From Rhizobium sp. ZPR4 (GTDB lineage Bacteria > Pseudomonadota > Alphaproteobacteria > Rhizobiales > Rhizobiaceae): 64,000 nt of DNA. This document shows positions 41,936 to 51,107 of the stretch, piece by piece. How positions within the stretch are numbered: position 1 is the stretch's first letter; every line of letters starts with the position of its first letter. Location of the stretch: the NCBI RefSeq assembly GCF_040215725.1, contig NZ_CP157968.1, positions 372,001 through 436,000 of the forward strand, written 5' to 3'. The translations under genes were made by a program, and so were the position numbers. Below the pieces are notes generated by a model that was not told where the DNA came from, ran no database searches, and saw nothing but the letters and a program-made list of their open reading frames with translations.

Positions 41936-43522
41936 TTACTTCTCCACCTTGTCGTAATAGACCTGGTCAGCATTCAGGCCTTGAGCATAGTTCTTCACCT
42001 TGTCGCTTAGCACGACCTGATCATTGCCCTGAAGCATAAAGATGAAGGGGGAGCTCGCCTGGATCTTCTTCTGCAGATCCTGATAGAGCGCCACGCGCTT
42101 GGCCGCATCCTGCTCCTTGACGGCGGACAGCGTCTCATCGGTCAGTTCGGGGATCACCCAGCCGGCATATTTCGCTGCCGTGTTGGCGGAGTTGTCCTTG
42201 TTGATGGCAAAGGCGCTGGCGTTGGAATGCGGGTCGAAATAATCCGGGATCCAGTAACGCAGCGTCATCTCGAACTTGCCGGAACGGCCGCGGGCATAGA
42301 TGTCGCTCGCAACACCCGGCTGGATGTCCAGCGTAATGCCGGCCTGCGCGAAAGTCGATTGTAGCGACTGCGCGATCGATAGGAACGGCTGGTCGTTGAA
42401 GACGATGAATTCGACCTTGAACGGCGTCTTGATGCCGGCATCAGCGAGGATCTTCTTCGCCTTCTCGACATTGAGCTTGAAGGGCATATCCGTCAGCGCG
42501 CCGGGGAAGCCGATAGGCAGGAAAGCCTGATGCACGGTGCTCTGGCCGCGAAGCAGGTTCTTGGCGATCCCATCATAGTCGACAAGGTAGCGGGCGGCTT
42601 CCCAGAAAGCAGGATTGCCGAGCGTCGGATTGGCCTTGGTGTTGAGGAGGATATAGTCCGTGCGTGCGGACGGCACGGCGAGTACTTTAAGGCCACTCTT
42701 GCTCTTCAGCGCTTCGATCTGATCGGCCGAAAGGCCGCGTGCGATATCGGCATCGCCCTGTTCGACAAGCAGGCGGCGTGCGCCGACATCGGGAACATTG
42801 CGGATGATGACGCTGTCGAGCTTCGGTTTGTCGGCGGAATTGGCATTGGCCTGCAATACCAGTGCCTCATGCGGCGTATAGGTCGCAATCGTATAGACGC
42901 CGCTTCCAGCCGAGTTCGTCTTCAGCCACGCATTGCCGAAATCGCCGTCCTTCGCCTGCGGTTCGACGGTCTTTTCATCGACGATCGAGGCGATGGGTGC
43001 CGTCAGCAGCGAAAGCGCAAAGCCCGAGCCGACATCGGCGGACCAGGTGAGCTTGACGTGCTTGTCGTCCACCTTGGTGACTGCGGCATCGACATTGTCG
43101 GCCTTCCAGCCGAGTTCATTCAGAATGAAGGCCGGCGATTTGTTCAGCTTGACGGCACGCGTCAGCGAGAAGATCACGTCTTCGGGACGAACCTGATTAC
43201 CGGAGGAAAACTTGGAGTCGGCAAGCTCGAACGTCAGGCTGCGGCCATCGCTGCCGGCCGTCCACGCCGCCGCCAGAGCCGGTTCGATCTTCGTGCCGTC
43301 TTCGCGGTTCGACTGGACGAGACGCTGGTAGAGATTGTTGAAGGACTGGACCGTCGTGAGCTCGAAGCCCTCGGCCGGATCGAAGCTGACGGCATCGTCG
43401 ATCGACTGCGCCACGACAAGCACGTTCGGCGGCGTCTCGGCCTGGGCGATCGATGTGCCCAGCAGGAGTGCCAGACCGAGGGCCGTGCCGAACAACCGCG
43501 TACGAGAGGCAATAATTGACAT
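41936..43522 (-). CDS. Peptide ABC transporter substrate-binding protein (DppA/OppA family)
   Basis: A 528-aa periplasmic binding protein of SBP family 5. Signal peptide MSIIASRTRLFGTALGLALLLGTSIAQA is followed by SIDDAVSFDPAEGFELTTVQSFNNLYQRLVQ, the usual start of this family, and LTFELADSKFSSGNQVRPEDVIFSL. ATG 43522 has GGGAG upstream. It is the first gene of a five-gene operon with no gap to the permease. The ligand could be a peptide or another large polar compound. Confidence 0.92.
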   Translation of the reverse strand: MSIIASRTRLFGTALGLALLLGTSIAQAETPPNVLVVAQSIDDAVSFDPAEGFELTTVQSFNNLYQRLVQSNREDGTKIEPALAAAWTAGSDGRSLTFELADSKFSSGNQVRPEDVIFSLTRAVKLNKSPAFILNELGWKADNVDAAVTKVDDKHVKLTWSADVGSGFALSLLTAPIASIVDEKTVEPQAKDGDFGNAWLKTNSAGSGVYTIATYTPHEALVLQANANSADKPKLDSVIIRNVPDVGARRLLVEQGDADIARGLSADQIEALKSKSGLKVLAVPSARTDYILLNTKANPTLGNPAFWEAARYLVDYDGIAKNLLRGQSTVHQAFLPIGFPGALTDMPFKLNVEKAKKILADAGIKTPFKVEFIVFNDQPFLSIAQSLQSTFAQAGITLDIQPGVASDIYARGRSGKFEMTLRYWIPDYFDPHSNASAFAINKDNSANTAAKYAGWVIPELTDETLSAVKEQDAAKRVALYQDLQKKIQASSPFIFMLQGNDQVVLSDKVKNYAQGLNADQVYYDKVEK

Positions 43523-43944
43523 GGGGTGAACTCCCTTAAATGCTTTTGTCATATAGCGTCTATTTATTCGCCGTGCCCCGCAGGGTCCAACTACTGGCAA
43601 GCATTTAACAATCTCCCCTGGAGCATGCAGGCAAAAACGATCCAGCTTTTCGCGATTTTAGCGAAAAGTTTTCCCTGTGGCTTTCGGCATCCCGAGCGCC
43701 ATCGATCAATTTGCTCAAGCGCGCCTGTTGCCGGCAGTGTGGAATCTTCTGTTTTAGACTGCACTTGGGATATCTCCGGCATAATCTCGATTATCCAGCA
43801 CTCCTCCGAGCGGTTCGTTCGGATTCCATTCATGTGAAATGGATAGACTGACAACACACAGCTCAGCGATCCGTACGAAAGGCCGACACCAACGATAGAT
43901 CAGCCTTTCATTCGTCAGGCGCGGCTCTGACGAAGGAGATGATG
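43523..43944. promoter_or_regulatory. Promoter region of peptide-transport operon with perfect inverted repeat
   Basis: About 420 bases upstream of the binding-protein gene. CTTTTCGC-gatttta-GCGAAAAG at 43646-43668 is a perfect 8-base inverted repeat about 125 bases before the start codon, followed by a short T-run on the plus strand. It may be a regulator site or leader hairpin. No gene is supported here. Confidence 0.45.
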
Positions 43945-44133
43945 ATGGAACATGATGAAGACGCGAAATTTGAACGGCGGCGCTATGCTCGAAAGGCGCT
44001 TTTAACTATCGTTGTTTGCACCGCCCTGGCCGCCTTGGGAGCATGGCTTATCCAGCCCGAAACGGCCTCGGCCGAACTGCATGGGCATTCCACGCAGCCG
44101 GCGGCGTCCCCTCCTTCGCCCCCGACAATTTAA
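43945..44133 (+). CDS. Small single-pass membrane or exported protein
   Basis: A 62-aa protein MEHDEDAKFERRRYARKALL followed by a hydrophobic stretch (TIVVCTALAALGAWLI) and a Pro/Ser/Ala tail. AAGGAG lies six bases before the ATG at 43945; two in-frame ATGs immediately before it are less well placed. The basic-then-hydrophobic start suggests an uncleaved anchor or signal peptide. No family is recognised. Confidence 0.55.
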   Translation: MEHDEDAKFERRRYARKALLTIVVCTALAALGAWLIQPETASAELHGHSTQPAASPPSPPTI

Positions 44134-45227
44134 CGCAGAATTGAGAAGCCCCGATCTGACGATCGCGTAGTTCTCTTCAGTCACGCGCTGAACCATGGGG
44201 AAATGTGGCCTAAAACGCGTTTCCGCAGGCCATGAGGAAGGTCATCCCCACTGGCTTGGCCTGCTCATTGGCTTCTTCCAGGACCTGAGGCTTTCAACGA
44301 TCGTCAGCCCTCTCGATTCCTCGACACGGTAAGCTCGACCAGTGCCTCGAAGGTCGTCTCTTCGCGGCAGTCACCTATCCTGCCTTCTATGCACTATGGC
44401 CAACGGCGCCTTGATCTGGAACACCATTTCAGAATGACGCACAACTGAAGCATCGTCGCCCAATGCTGCGTCAATCTCGGCCAATTCCGGAAATATTTTC
44501 TCAAAAATTCATTTAAATTGGCAAACCCAGCAATCGCCGCGAACGCCGTTACCAGATATTGTCGATCAAGGTACTAGACAATCGGGATTCGACGGACGTA
44601 GACTTGATAGATGAACGCGCGCCAGAAAAAGAAAGCGATCACGGTCTTGATCTCAACCGGAACGGCCACGTCGATACTGACGGCTCTCCCTTGGATATGG
44701 AGCTGATGAATGCTGTATGATCCAAACATGTCACGGTCGCGCTGGCCGCTGCCGTTTCGTCGGCAGTCATGGGAGACATTGATTGGCTTGGTCTCGGTAA
44801 TCCTGCTGGTCGGGATCGTATGCGCAAATCTGCCTAGCACATGGACCGCGGAGCGAAACGTATCGGTGGCTTCTTCGAACCGCGCCGGACATTGACGGAT
44901 TGAGATCGCTCCGCTGCTAATGCGAGGTGATCGGAGGCCTTTGTCGGATTGGCCTTTTGTATCCGTCCAACTCGGCTAGCCGGTTCCGACAGTTGCGAAC
45001 GCGAGAGCTGCATCAAGGCAATCCCTGTGTTCCATCACCGGAATCAGCCTGAGCGTGATGAATTCCCGATAAAGTCCATTCGCGTGAGGCTTTGGTCCAA
45101 CGTATCGTGCGACCCACGCCCAAACTCACCCGACTGAAGCCCAGGGAAAGGAACAGACTGGGACGAAGCTCTGTTTTACCTACAGCTCCGTCAATGACGG
45201 ACGAATAGAAGGTGAAAGGAGATTCTG
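44134..45227. other. Gene-poor region of about 1.1 kb
   Basis: Only one weak small frame (44710-44895) has a ribosome-like site. The rest shows no domain-bearing frame. CCGTCA-a-TGACGG (45188-45200) is an inverted repeat in the leader of the next gene. The composition is more irregular than in flanking operons. Confidence 0.45.
44710..44895 (+). CDS. Possible small membrane protein
   Basis: A 61-aa frame MLYDPNMSRSRWPLPFRRQS with one membrane segment (WETLIGLVSVILLVGIVCANL) and GGAG seven bases before the ATG. It may be a real single-pass micro-protein or a chance frame in a gene-poor stretch. No homology is recognised. Confidence 0.3.
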   Translation: MLYDPNMSRSRWPLPFRRQSWETLIGLVSVILLVGIVCANLPSTWTAERNVSVASSNRAGH

Positions 45228-45626
45228 ATGAAAACGAAAGTACTTAGTGTTGCGGCACTCGCGCTTGGCCTGACCGCCGGATGTGCCTTTGCCCAATCGT
45301 CGACCGTCACCGGCGCCGCAGGTGGCGCAGTTACCGGAGCCGTTGTCGGTGGCCCGATCGGGGCTGCCGTGGGCGGCGTGGCCGGCGCCATCGTCGGCAC
45401 GGCCATCGATCCGCCGCCTCAGAAGGTGGTCACCTATGTCCGCGAACAGCCCTTGCCTGAAGAAGGAACGGTTGTCCGCGAGAGAGTCGTCGTCGGCCGG
45501 TCGCTGCCGGATGCGATCGTTGTACGAGCCGTTCCGGAAAATCCGCGATATGCCTATGCGATCGTCAACCACGAACGCGTGATCGTCGAACCTTCCTCGC
45601 GCAAGGTTATCCAGATTCTTAACTAA
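45228..45626 (+). CDS. Exported DUF1236-domain protein
   Basis: A 132-aa protein with signal peptide MKTKVLSVAALALGLTAGCAFA. A glycine-zipper stretch follows (TGAAGGAVTGAVVGGPIGAAVGGVAGAIVG), a motif that inserts into or packs along membranes. The C-terminal domain VVTYVREQPLPEEGTVVRERVVVGRSLPDAIVVRAVP and YAYAIVNHERVIVEPSSRKVIQIL fits DUF1236, common in rhizobia. AAAGGAGA precedes the ATG. Function unknown; envelope location likely. Confidence 0.85.
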   Translation: MKTKVLSVAALALGLTAGCAFAQSSTVTGAAGGAVTGAVVGGPIGAAVGGVAGAIVGTAIDPPPQKVVTYVREQPLPEEGTVVRERVVVGRSLPDAIVVRAVPENPRYAYAIVNHERVIVEPSSRKVIQILN

Positions 45627-46036
45627 CCACCATGGGGAGCGGGAAGCCGCTCTCCATTCCTCTCCCAGACCGGACATGGCTGTGTCCATTCAGATCGAAA
45701 CGAGAAGGCAGCCGGTCTGCAACTTGCCTTAAAACCCAAAGCTTCCTCGCAATGACTTCTGCGGACAACTATCGCACCGCTTTCCCCTATTGCGCCCCAA
45801 ATTCTATGGTTGGTCGCCTGCGTCTCGCAGAAAATTGCCTATCGCCGGATCGAGCAGCGTCTGGGGCGGAAGGCCCGACCCGGCGATAGAGCCGGTGGGC
45901 GGACCGGCTAGGGGTTGGCGTGCGTTGACGCCAAACTAATAAACTCAAACTCGCGACCGGTGACTGTACAAACCTTGCCATCACAGGCACCGCGCGATCG
46001 GCATGCTCACCGCAAAGCGCGGCTAGTGCAGTGCCT
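45627..46036. other. Intergenic region between convergent genes, with a hairpin
   Basis: About 410 bases. GAGCGG-gaag-CCGCTC (45637-45652), ten bases after the DUF1236 stop, is a terminator-like hairpin without a strong T-run. No gene with support was found in the remainder. Confidence 0.45.
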
Positions 46037-46696
46037 TCAATTGACCGTCGCCGTAGTGCTCTCGGACGGCGCCGCGGTTTCAGATTTCTTTTCCAATGCA
46101 TCACGGACTTCGGCGATTTTTCCGCTATTCGTTCCGGCGCCAAGTATGCTCTTTGCTTCAGCAAGTGTCTGATCCGTCACCGGCTTGTTCGACAGCTGCG
46201 CCAGCGCCGAACGCAAGGCATTGTCGCTGAGGGCCGGATCAGTCGGCACAGCCGTTGTTCCATATTGTATTTCGAATTCCGCATATGCCTTCACATAGGC
46301 CGAGAGCGCCGCCATCTTGGGATCTTTCGAGTTCAGATAGGCGTGGTAGTCTCTCCTGAGCGAGCTGAGCCTGCCTTCACCGGGCTTTGAGACATGCGTC
46401 TTCGAGCTTGCGCTGTGGGCTCTGGAGTGTTTGTCCGCATGATGCTCCAGCAATGACGATGAAGCACTCTGCGTTGTCGCCGCATTCGTCGAAGTGCTGC
46501 TTGTATCGTCGCTCCCGGACTTTTCATGACCGGAATTTCCTTCGCCATGGCCGCCGCCATTGCCATTGCCATTGCCACCGCCGTTTCCGCCCTTGGCGAA
46601 TGCCGCCTGCGTGAAACCGACAGCTGCTCCTCCCATGGGAGCGAGGGCAAGCACCAGGCCGAGGCTTGTTGCACCGATAATGGAATGGATTCTCAT
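46037..46696 (-). CDS. Exported Gly/Asn-rich protein A
   Basis: 219 aa with a signal peptide MRIHSIIGATSLGLVLALAP... ending near TQAAFA. The mature protein begins KGGNGGGNGNGNGGGHGEGN, a Gly/Asn low-complexity stretch, then a Ser/Thr-rich linker. A helical conserved-looking part follows (LSSLRRDYHAYLNSKDPKMAALSAYVKAYAEFEIQYG) and then an Ala-rich helix. The AKGGNGN start of the mature part is shared with the protein at 49049-49561. It is divergent from a NarX-type kinase gene. AGGAAG precedes the ATG. Function unknown. Confidence 0.75.
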   Translation of the reverse strand: MRIHSIIGATSLGLVLALAPMGGAAVGFTQAAFAKGGNGGGNGNGNGGGHGEGNSGHEKSGSDDTSSTSTNAATTQSASSSLLEHHADKHSRAHSASSKTHVSKPGEGRLSSLRRDYHAYLNSKDPKMAALSAYVKAYAEFEIQYGTTAVPTDPALSDNALRSALAQLSNKPVTDQTLAEAKSILGAGTNSGKIAEVRDALEKKSETAAPSESTTATVN

Positions 46697-46971
46697 GCGC
46701 ACTTCCTTCACAAAACGTCCACCGCCTGCGGCAGCGGCCGTATCCAGCAAATCATTGCGCACTAGAATATTACCGAAATCCCAGGTTTCTATATCGGTCC
46801 GACCTATGCCTTGGGCATTAGGACCATAGTCTGATTGATCCCGCCCGATGGTCCCTTAGATTGTGTGCGCCGGATGGCAATACCCTCTTCACGGGACAAG
46901 GCGACCAATGCCGACATTGCAACAGTTGACACTCCATTCCACTGGGATAGCTATACAGGGTTGGGAGATCA
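46697..46971. promoter_or_regulatory. Divergent promoter between Gly/Asn-rich protein A and the sensor kinase
   Basis: About 275 bases. The near-palindrome cctatgcc-tt-gggcattagg at 46804-46822 is a candidate site for the NarL-type regulator encoded downstream. Function is inferred from position. Confidence 0.35.
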
Positions 46972-48414
46972 GTGCCGACTATGCCAGTTCTGCGAGCAAA
47001 CCATAAATACAAACTATCTCTGGCAAGTCTTGTCGAACGCTGGAACTCTCAATCTTTGGCCAGACAGTTCCTGCTCGCCGGCGGCCTCGTCGCGCTCTGT
47101 GCGATGCTCGTTGTCGGCTCTTTCGTTGCCGGCCTGATCGAAAATGCAGTGACGCGCAATTCCGCGGCAACGACTGCGCTCTACGTCGACAGCGTCATCG
47201 CCCCGCTTCTGCCGGATATGCAAACCACCCAGGCTCTCGATGACACGGTGACCCGCGCTCTTGACGAGACACTCGGTCAGGGCGCGCTTGGCACTCGGCT
47301 GTTTTCGTTCCGATTGTGGCGCAACGATGGGACGATCCTCTATTCCAACAACAAGGATCTTTCCGGAAAGCGATTTCCGCTCTCGGACAGTCTCAGGACG
47401 GCCTTTTCCGGCCGAATGGTCGCCAAATTCAACCGGATCGACGATGTGGAAAGCGTCGCCGAACGCAATAGCGGCAAACCGCTCCTGGAAATCTACAATC
47501 CGGTGCTCCAACCCTGGTCGGGCAAGGTCGTCGCCGTTTCCGAATTTTACGAGGTTGCCAACGATTTCGAATGGAGCCTTACTCAGGCCCGCCTGCTGAG
47601 CTGGCTTGTCGTTGCCTTGTTCACACTGACATTCTTCACTCTTCTGTCGATCATCGTCCTGCGTGGCAGCCGCACCATCGACAATCAGCGCAAGGCGCTG
47701 AGCGGCCGCATCGGTGAACTGTCGACGCTTCTTCGACAGAATGAAGCGTTGCGAGCCCGTGTTCAACGCGCGACCCAGCGCGCAGCAGCGCTCAACGAGA
47801 GCTATTTGCGCCGTATCGGCGCCGACCTGCATGACGGCCCCGCTCAATTGGTCGCTTATGCCTCTTTGCGGCTGGACAGCCAGACCCTCATCAGCCCCAC
47901 GGCCTCGCCGGGCGAGCGCGAGGCATCGCTGCACGCTATCAAGTCCAGTCTTGACGACGCCATGACCGAAATCAGGAGTGTTTGCAGCGGACTGATGCTG
48001 CCCCACATCGAGACGGACAACCTGACCGATCTCCTGAAGCGCGCAATCCGCGCCCACGAACTGCGCACCGGTGTCACCGTTACGCTTCTGGTCGGGACGA
48101 CGCCCGCGGATCTTTCGACCTCCGCAAAGATATGCGTCTATCGCTTTGTCCAGGAAGCCTTGAACAATGGCTATCGTCATGCCGGCGGCATCGGGCAAAG
48201 GGTCGTGCAGGCCCTGGAAGACGGCCAGATCGTGATCGAGGTTGCCGATGAGGGGCCGGGATTTGATCCGAAAGACGTCGGCCCGCAAAAGCTTGGCCTT
48301 GCCGGGCTCAGAGATCGGGTCGAAAGCCTAGGCGGTACTTTTCAACTTTTGTCGTCGAACCGGGGAACCATCGTTCGCATGTCCCTGAACATCGAGGAAA
48401 TGGAGCAGGCATGA
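46972..48414 (+). CDS. Two-component sensor histidine kinase (NarX/DegS class)
   Basis: 480 aa from a GTG at 46972 (GGGAG just upstream), or 477 aa from ATG 46981. Membrane segments lie at about 34-56 and 211-231, enclosing a periplasmic sensor of about 150 residues. The HisKA_3 box LRRIGADLHDGPAQLVAYASLRL has phosphoacceptor His287. The ATPase has N (FVQEALNNGYRHA), DEGPGFD and LGLAGLRDRVESLGG. It overlaps the response-regulator gene by 4 bases. It is divergent from an exported Gly/Asn-rich protein gene. The signal is unknown. Confidence 0.92.
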   Translation: MPTMPVLRANHKYKLSLASLVERWNSQSLARQFLLAGGLVALCAMLVVGSFVAGLIENAVTRNSAATTALYVDSVIAPLLPDMQTTQALDDTVTRALDETLGQGALGTRLFSFRLWRNDGTILYSNNKDLSGKRFPLSDSLRTAFSGRMVAKFNRIDDVESVAERNSGKPLLEIYNPVLQPWSGKVVAVSEFYEVANDFEWSLTQARLLSWLVVALFTLTFFTLLSIIVLRGSRTIDNQRKALSGRIGELSTLLRQNEALRARVQRATQRAAALNESYLRRIGADLHDGPAQLVAYASLRLDSQTLISPTASPGEREASLHAIKSSLDDAMTEIRSVCSGLMLPHIETDNLTDLLKRAIRAHELRTGVTVTLLVGTTPADLSTSAKICVYRFVQEALNNGYRHAGGIGQRVVQALEDGQIVIEVADEGPGFDPKDVGPQKLGLAGLRDRVESLGGTFQLLSSNRGTIVRMSLNIEEMEQA

Positions 48415-49055
48415 GAGCTGCAATCAGTTTGGCGGTCGTAGACGACCACCCTCTCTTCAGGGAGGGCGTTATCCGGAGCCTGACCGAAATGGACGGGTTT
48501 AGTATCGTCGGTGAGGGCAGCAGCAAGGAGGATGCGCTGCGCATAGCAGCGGAACACCGTCCGGATATCCTGTTGCTAGACATTTCCATGCCGGGGGGAG
48601 GACTGGATGCCATCTCTCTCATCCTCGAGCAGATACCCGATCAGAAGATCGTGATGCTGACGGTCTCCGAGGCAAGCGACGATGTGATGGCAGCACTCAA
48701 GAGCGGCGCGAAAGGCTATGTTCTCAAAGGCGTTGGGTCACGGACCCTCGCCGATATCATTCGCAGCATTGCTGCCGGTGACAGCTATGTCGCACCGACG
48801 CTGTCGGCGCGTCTGATTTCAGAAAACGGATCTGATACCCAGATCAATCCCTTCAGCGCGTTAACGGATCGCGAGCGGGAGGTCCTTGAGCTGGCTTCCG
48901 CCGGATTGAGCAACAAGCATATCGGGCTGAAGCTCGATCTGCATGAAAAGACCATCAAGCATCACATGACCCAGATCTTCACCAAGCTGGAAGTAAGCAA
49001 TAGAACGGAAGCAGCGATGGCGTTCCGGGATGAACTCGAAAGGCGCCGTCAGTGA
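48411..49055 (+). CDS. NarL/LuxR-family response regulator
   Basis: A 214-aa regulator. Receiver: D11 D12, phosphoacceptor Asp57 (LLLDISMP), Thr in MLTVSEA and Lys in KGYVLKGVG. The LuxR HTH occupies about 145-205: LTDREREVLELASAGLSNKHIGLKLDLHEKTIKHHMTQIFTKLEV. It is translationally coupled to the NarX-type kinase. Its 3' end overlaps the tail of the convergent Gly/Asn-rich protein gene by 7 bases. Likely targets are the flanking exported-protein genes, by position only. Confidence 0.92.
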   Translation: MRAAISLAVVDDHPLFREGVIRSLTEMDGFSIVGEGSSKEDALRIAAEHRPDILLLDISMPGGGLDAISLILEQIPDQKIVMLTVSEASDDVMAALKSGAKGYVLKGVGSRTLADIIRSIAAGDSYVAPTLSARLISENGSDTQINPFSALTDREREVLELASAGLSNKHIGLKLDLHEKTIKHHMTQIFTKLEVSNRTEAAMAFRDELERRRQ

Positions 49056-49561
49056 AGGAATGATTTGAGCCGCTGCTCGTCGGCAATCGTCGCATTGCGG
49101 TTGACGATGGTGCGGCCTCTTGAATCCTTCATCACATAACGTCCGCTCTGTATATTTTCGCTCATGCCATCCTTGTGTCGAACGGTGATCGAACCGCTGC
49201 CGTCACCCGTAGAGGTAGACTGATCGGAATCGACCTGGCTTTGCGTTGCGCTCTTGGTGCCGGACGATTGGCCATTGGCGTTGCCGTTCCCATTGCCGTT
49301 ATTGCCATTTCCGTTGCCATTATTGCCGTTCCCACCTCCATTGCCGCTATTGCCACCGCCGTTCCCGTTGCCTCCCCCATTGCCGTTTCCGCCGCCGTTA
49401 CCATTACCGCCACCATTGCCGTTACCCCCTTTGGCCTCGACTATTTGCTGCGCAAATATCGCGGAAGCGCCGTGAATTTTGATGGTGTAGGGAAGTGCTG
49501 TGCTGATCATGGTCAGCAACAGGCATGGCAAAGCAGCAACGAGCTTTCGACGCAATAACAC
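49049..49561 (-). CDS. Exported Gly/Asn-repeat protein B
   Basis: 170 aa from a GTG at 49561 with AGGAGG seven bases upstream. A signal peptide (MLLRRKLVAALPCLLLTMISTAL) is followed by about 55 residues of GGNGN repeats, then a Ser/Thr/Gln linker. A small C-terminal domain follows: ITVRHKDGMSENIQSGRYVM and KDSRGRTIVNRNATIADEQRLKSF. The mature start EAKGGNGN matches that of the protein at 46037-46696. It converges on the response-regulator gene. Function unknown; surface or matrix protein possible. Confidence 0.78.
   Translation of the reverse strand: MLLRRKLVAALPCLLLTMISTALPYTIKIHGASAIFAQQIVEAKGGNGNGGGNGNGGGNGNGGGNGNGGGNSGNGGGNGNNGNGNGNNGNGNGNANGQSSGTKSATQSQVDSDQSTSTGDGSGSITVRHKDGMSENIQSGRYVMKDSRGRTIVNRNATIADEQRLKSFLH
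49275..49435. repeat. Tandem short repeats encoding GGNGN
   Basis: Imperfect 9-15 base units of the type ccattgccgttgccgccg are repeated through the coding region of Gly/Asn-repeat protein B. They keep the reading frame, so the array can change length by slippage without breaking the gene. Confidence 0.7.
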
Positions 49562-49987
49562 GTACAGCCTCCTGAGGGCTCCGATTGGCTCCGGCGATGA
49601 GTGATCGTCGCTCCGCGACCCGAACGCGCCGCCATCTTTCGCCGATTGGCATGGATCTCCGATCCCATATCAAATCGCCGCAACACCGCGATGGGTCAAG
49701 TCTTATCAGACGGAGAAACCTCCACTTGGACTTCAGCAATCACAGCCAAGACCTTTCGCAGACATATCGTCAGACTAACGTCCGAGAAGGAGCTGGACCG
49801 AAGCCCAATTGCATGATGGCGTTATTGAAAACGACTTCGCTTGGTCGATATGACTGCGGACACGCCGACACCTTGCCAATGCAAAATGCCATGGTTGGGA
49901 ACCCGATAGTGCCTCTGCAAAAGTTGGCACTCAATATATCGATGCATATCGATGCCCGCGCAATCGATCCGACAAAGGGGGACTGCG
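49562..49987. other. Intergenic region without recognised feature
   Basis: About 425 bases between Gly/Asn-repeat protein B and the next small gene. It should hold the promoter of the former. No gene or strong hairpin was found. Confidence 0.4.
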
Positions 49988-50311
49988 ATGACCCAACACT
50001 GGAGGATATTTCTAGCCCGTTCCGCACCGCCGGGTGCAATATTGGATTTCTCGGCAGCCGAGTTCGCTCTCGAGGTCGCGATCAATTTGCGGTATTGCCT
50101 GAACCTCGTACGGCCAACGCCGGAATGTATCGATTTGGCTGACCTCGTTTTGCTGCGTGCCGGAAACTATGGCGAGGCCAGAATGGGGCATAAGCCACAG
50201 CTATTCGCAGAGGCAGAAGATGAACTTGCCAAGGCAACAAGGCTGCTCGAGATCGAACTTGAATATTGCGCGAAACAGAACATGAAAGGCAGCTGTGAAC
50301 AAGCCGCCTGA
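49988..50311 (+). CDS. Small hypothetical helical protein
   Basis: A 107-aa frame MTQHWRIFLARSAPPGAILDFSAAEFALEVAINLRYCLNLV with a charged helical C-terminus (AEAEDELAKATRLLEIELEYCAKQ). AAGGGGGA lies five bases before the ATG. Soluble composition and good start favour coding. No family is recognised and neighbours give no hint. Confidence 0.5.
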   Translation: MTQHWRIFLARSAPPGAILDFSAAEFALEVAINLRYCLNLVRPTPECIDLADLVLLRAGNYGEARMGHKPQLFAEAEDELAKATRLLEIELEYCAKQNMKGSCEQAA

Positions 50312-50613
50312 AATCTTCGCCATATTATCCGCCATGATAAAAGCGAAAAAACCTGGCCACCAGGTGAGTTTCTGATTGCCGGTGACGAGCGCCTGCGGAC
50401 TTGGCGACCGGTATGATTTGCCAATGGCATATCAAGAGGGAGTGCCAGCCACCCGGAAGCCGGGCGATTGCCTTCAATGCTACGACGACGCATCAAGGCA
50501 CGATATACGGCTTTTATTGGCTATTGCTTGTCAAAGAATGGCGGCGATGATGTTCGCCCGGGAAGCCCCTTGCGGCGGCGCATACCTTAAGGGTATGCGC
50601 ACGAAAACAAAGC
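50312..50613. other. Intergenic region with strong hairpin
   Basis: About 300 bases. GCGCATACC-ttaag-GGTATGCGC at 50578-50600 is a perfect 9-base stem, 13 bases past the stop of the DUF1127 gene on the minus strand. It probably serves as its terminator or 3' stabiliser, though no T-run follows in that direction. Confidence 0.55.
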
Positions 50614-50760
50614 TTAGTTGCCGCGAGCGCCGCTGACGGCGTAGGGGATATGCGAGCGGGCAATGCCGAGATCACGAAGAACATGATCGTCGAGGGCGGA
50701 AAGCTCGCGGATGGCTCTGCGCTGTTCGCTAAAGCGCTTAATCTTTTCAAATACTCTCAT
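50614..50760 (-). CDS. DUF1127-domain small protein
   Basis: A 48-aa basic protein, MRVFEKIKRFSEQRRAIRELSALDDHVLRDLGIARSHIPYAVSGA. The pattern RELSALDDHVLRDLGI is the DUF1127 (YjiS-like) signature. AAGGAGA lies nine bases before the ATG. Rhizobial members of this kind have been linked to RNA handling and to phosphate and carbon metabolism, but this copy's role is unknown. It stands alone, with a strong hairpin after the stop. Confidence 0.88.
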   Translation of the reverse strand: MRVFEKIKRFSEQRRAIRELSALDDHVLRDLGIARSHIPYAVSGARGN

Positions 50761-51107
50761 TTTTCGGTCTCCTTTGCTGACGCGGAGGAGATAGGCATTT
50801 ATCCGCCTAAATAAAATGCACATGCCTGCAAGATAGCCATGCCGCTTTTGCAGGGCTCATGACAACGAAACTGGCGGGATGAGCACATGCTTGTTCTTAC
50901 CGTCATACTCGAGAGTGCGATCGATCCTGAATCCGTCACCGCTGGCAGATCGCTTCCTTCCTCGACCGTTACGGCCCCGATGGCGTGCCCCTACCCCTGC
51001 GCTGTTCGCTGAGCGAGCGTAAGGACAGGCGTGGCCAAGGCTCATCGGCGGCGAATTGAGGGGCGTAGATGAGGCAGCGGCGTGCAGCGCAAATAAACCT
51101 GGCTGCA
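50761..51107. other. Intergenic region without recognised gene
   Basis: About 350 bases between the DUF1127 start and the LacI 3' end. It should contain the DUF1127 promoter. Small frames present have no ribosome site or recognisable domain. Confidence 0.4.

Noticed and set aside
49275..49435. CRISPR-like short repeats
   Set aside because: The units are contiguous, lack unique spacers and encode GGNGN in frame within a signal-peptide protein.
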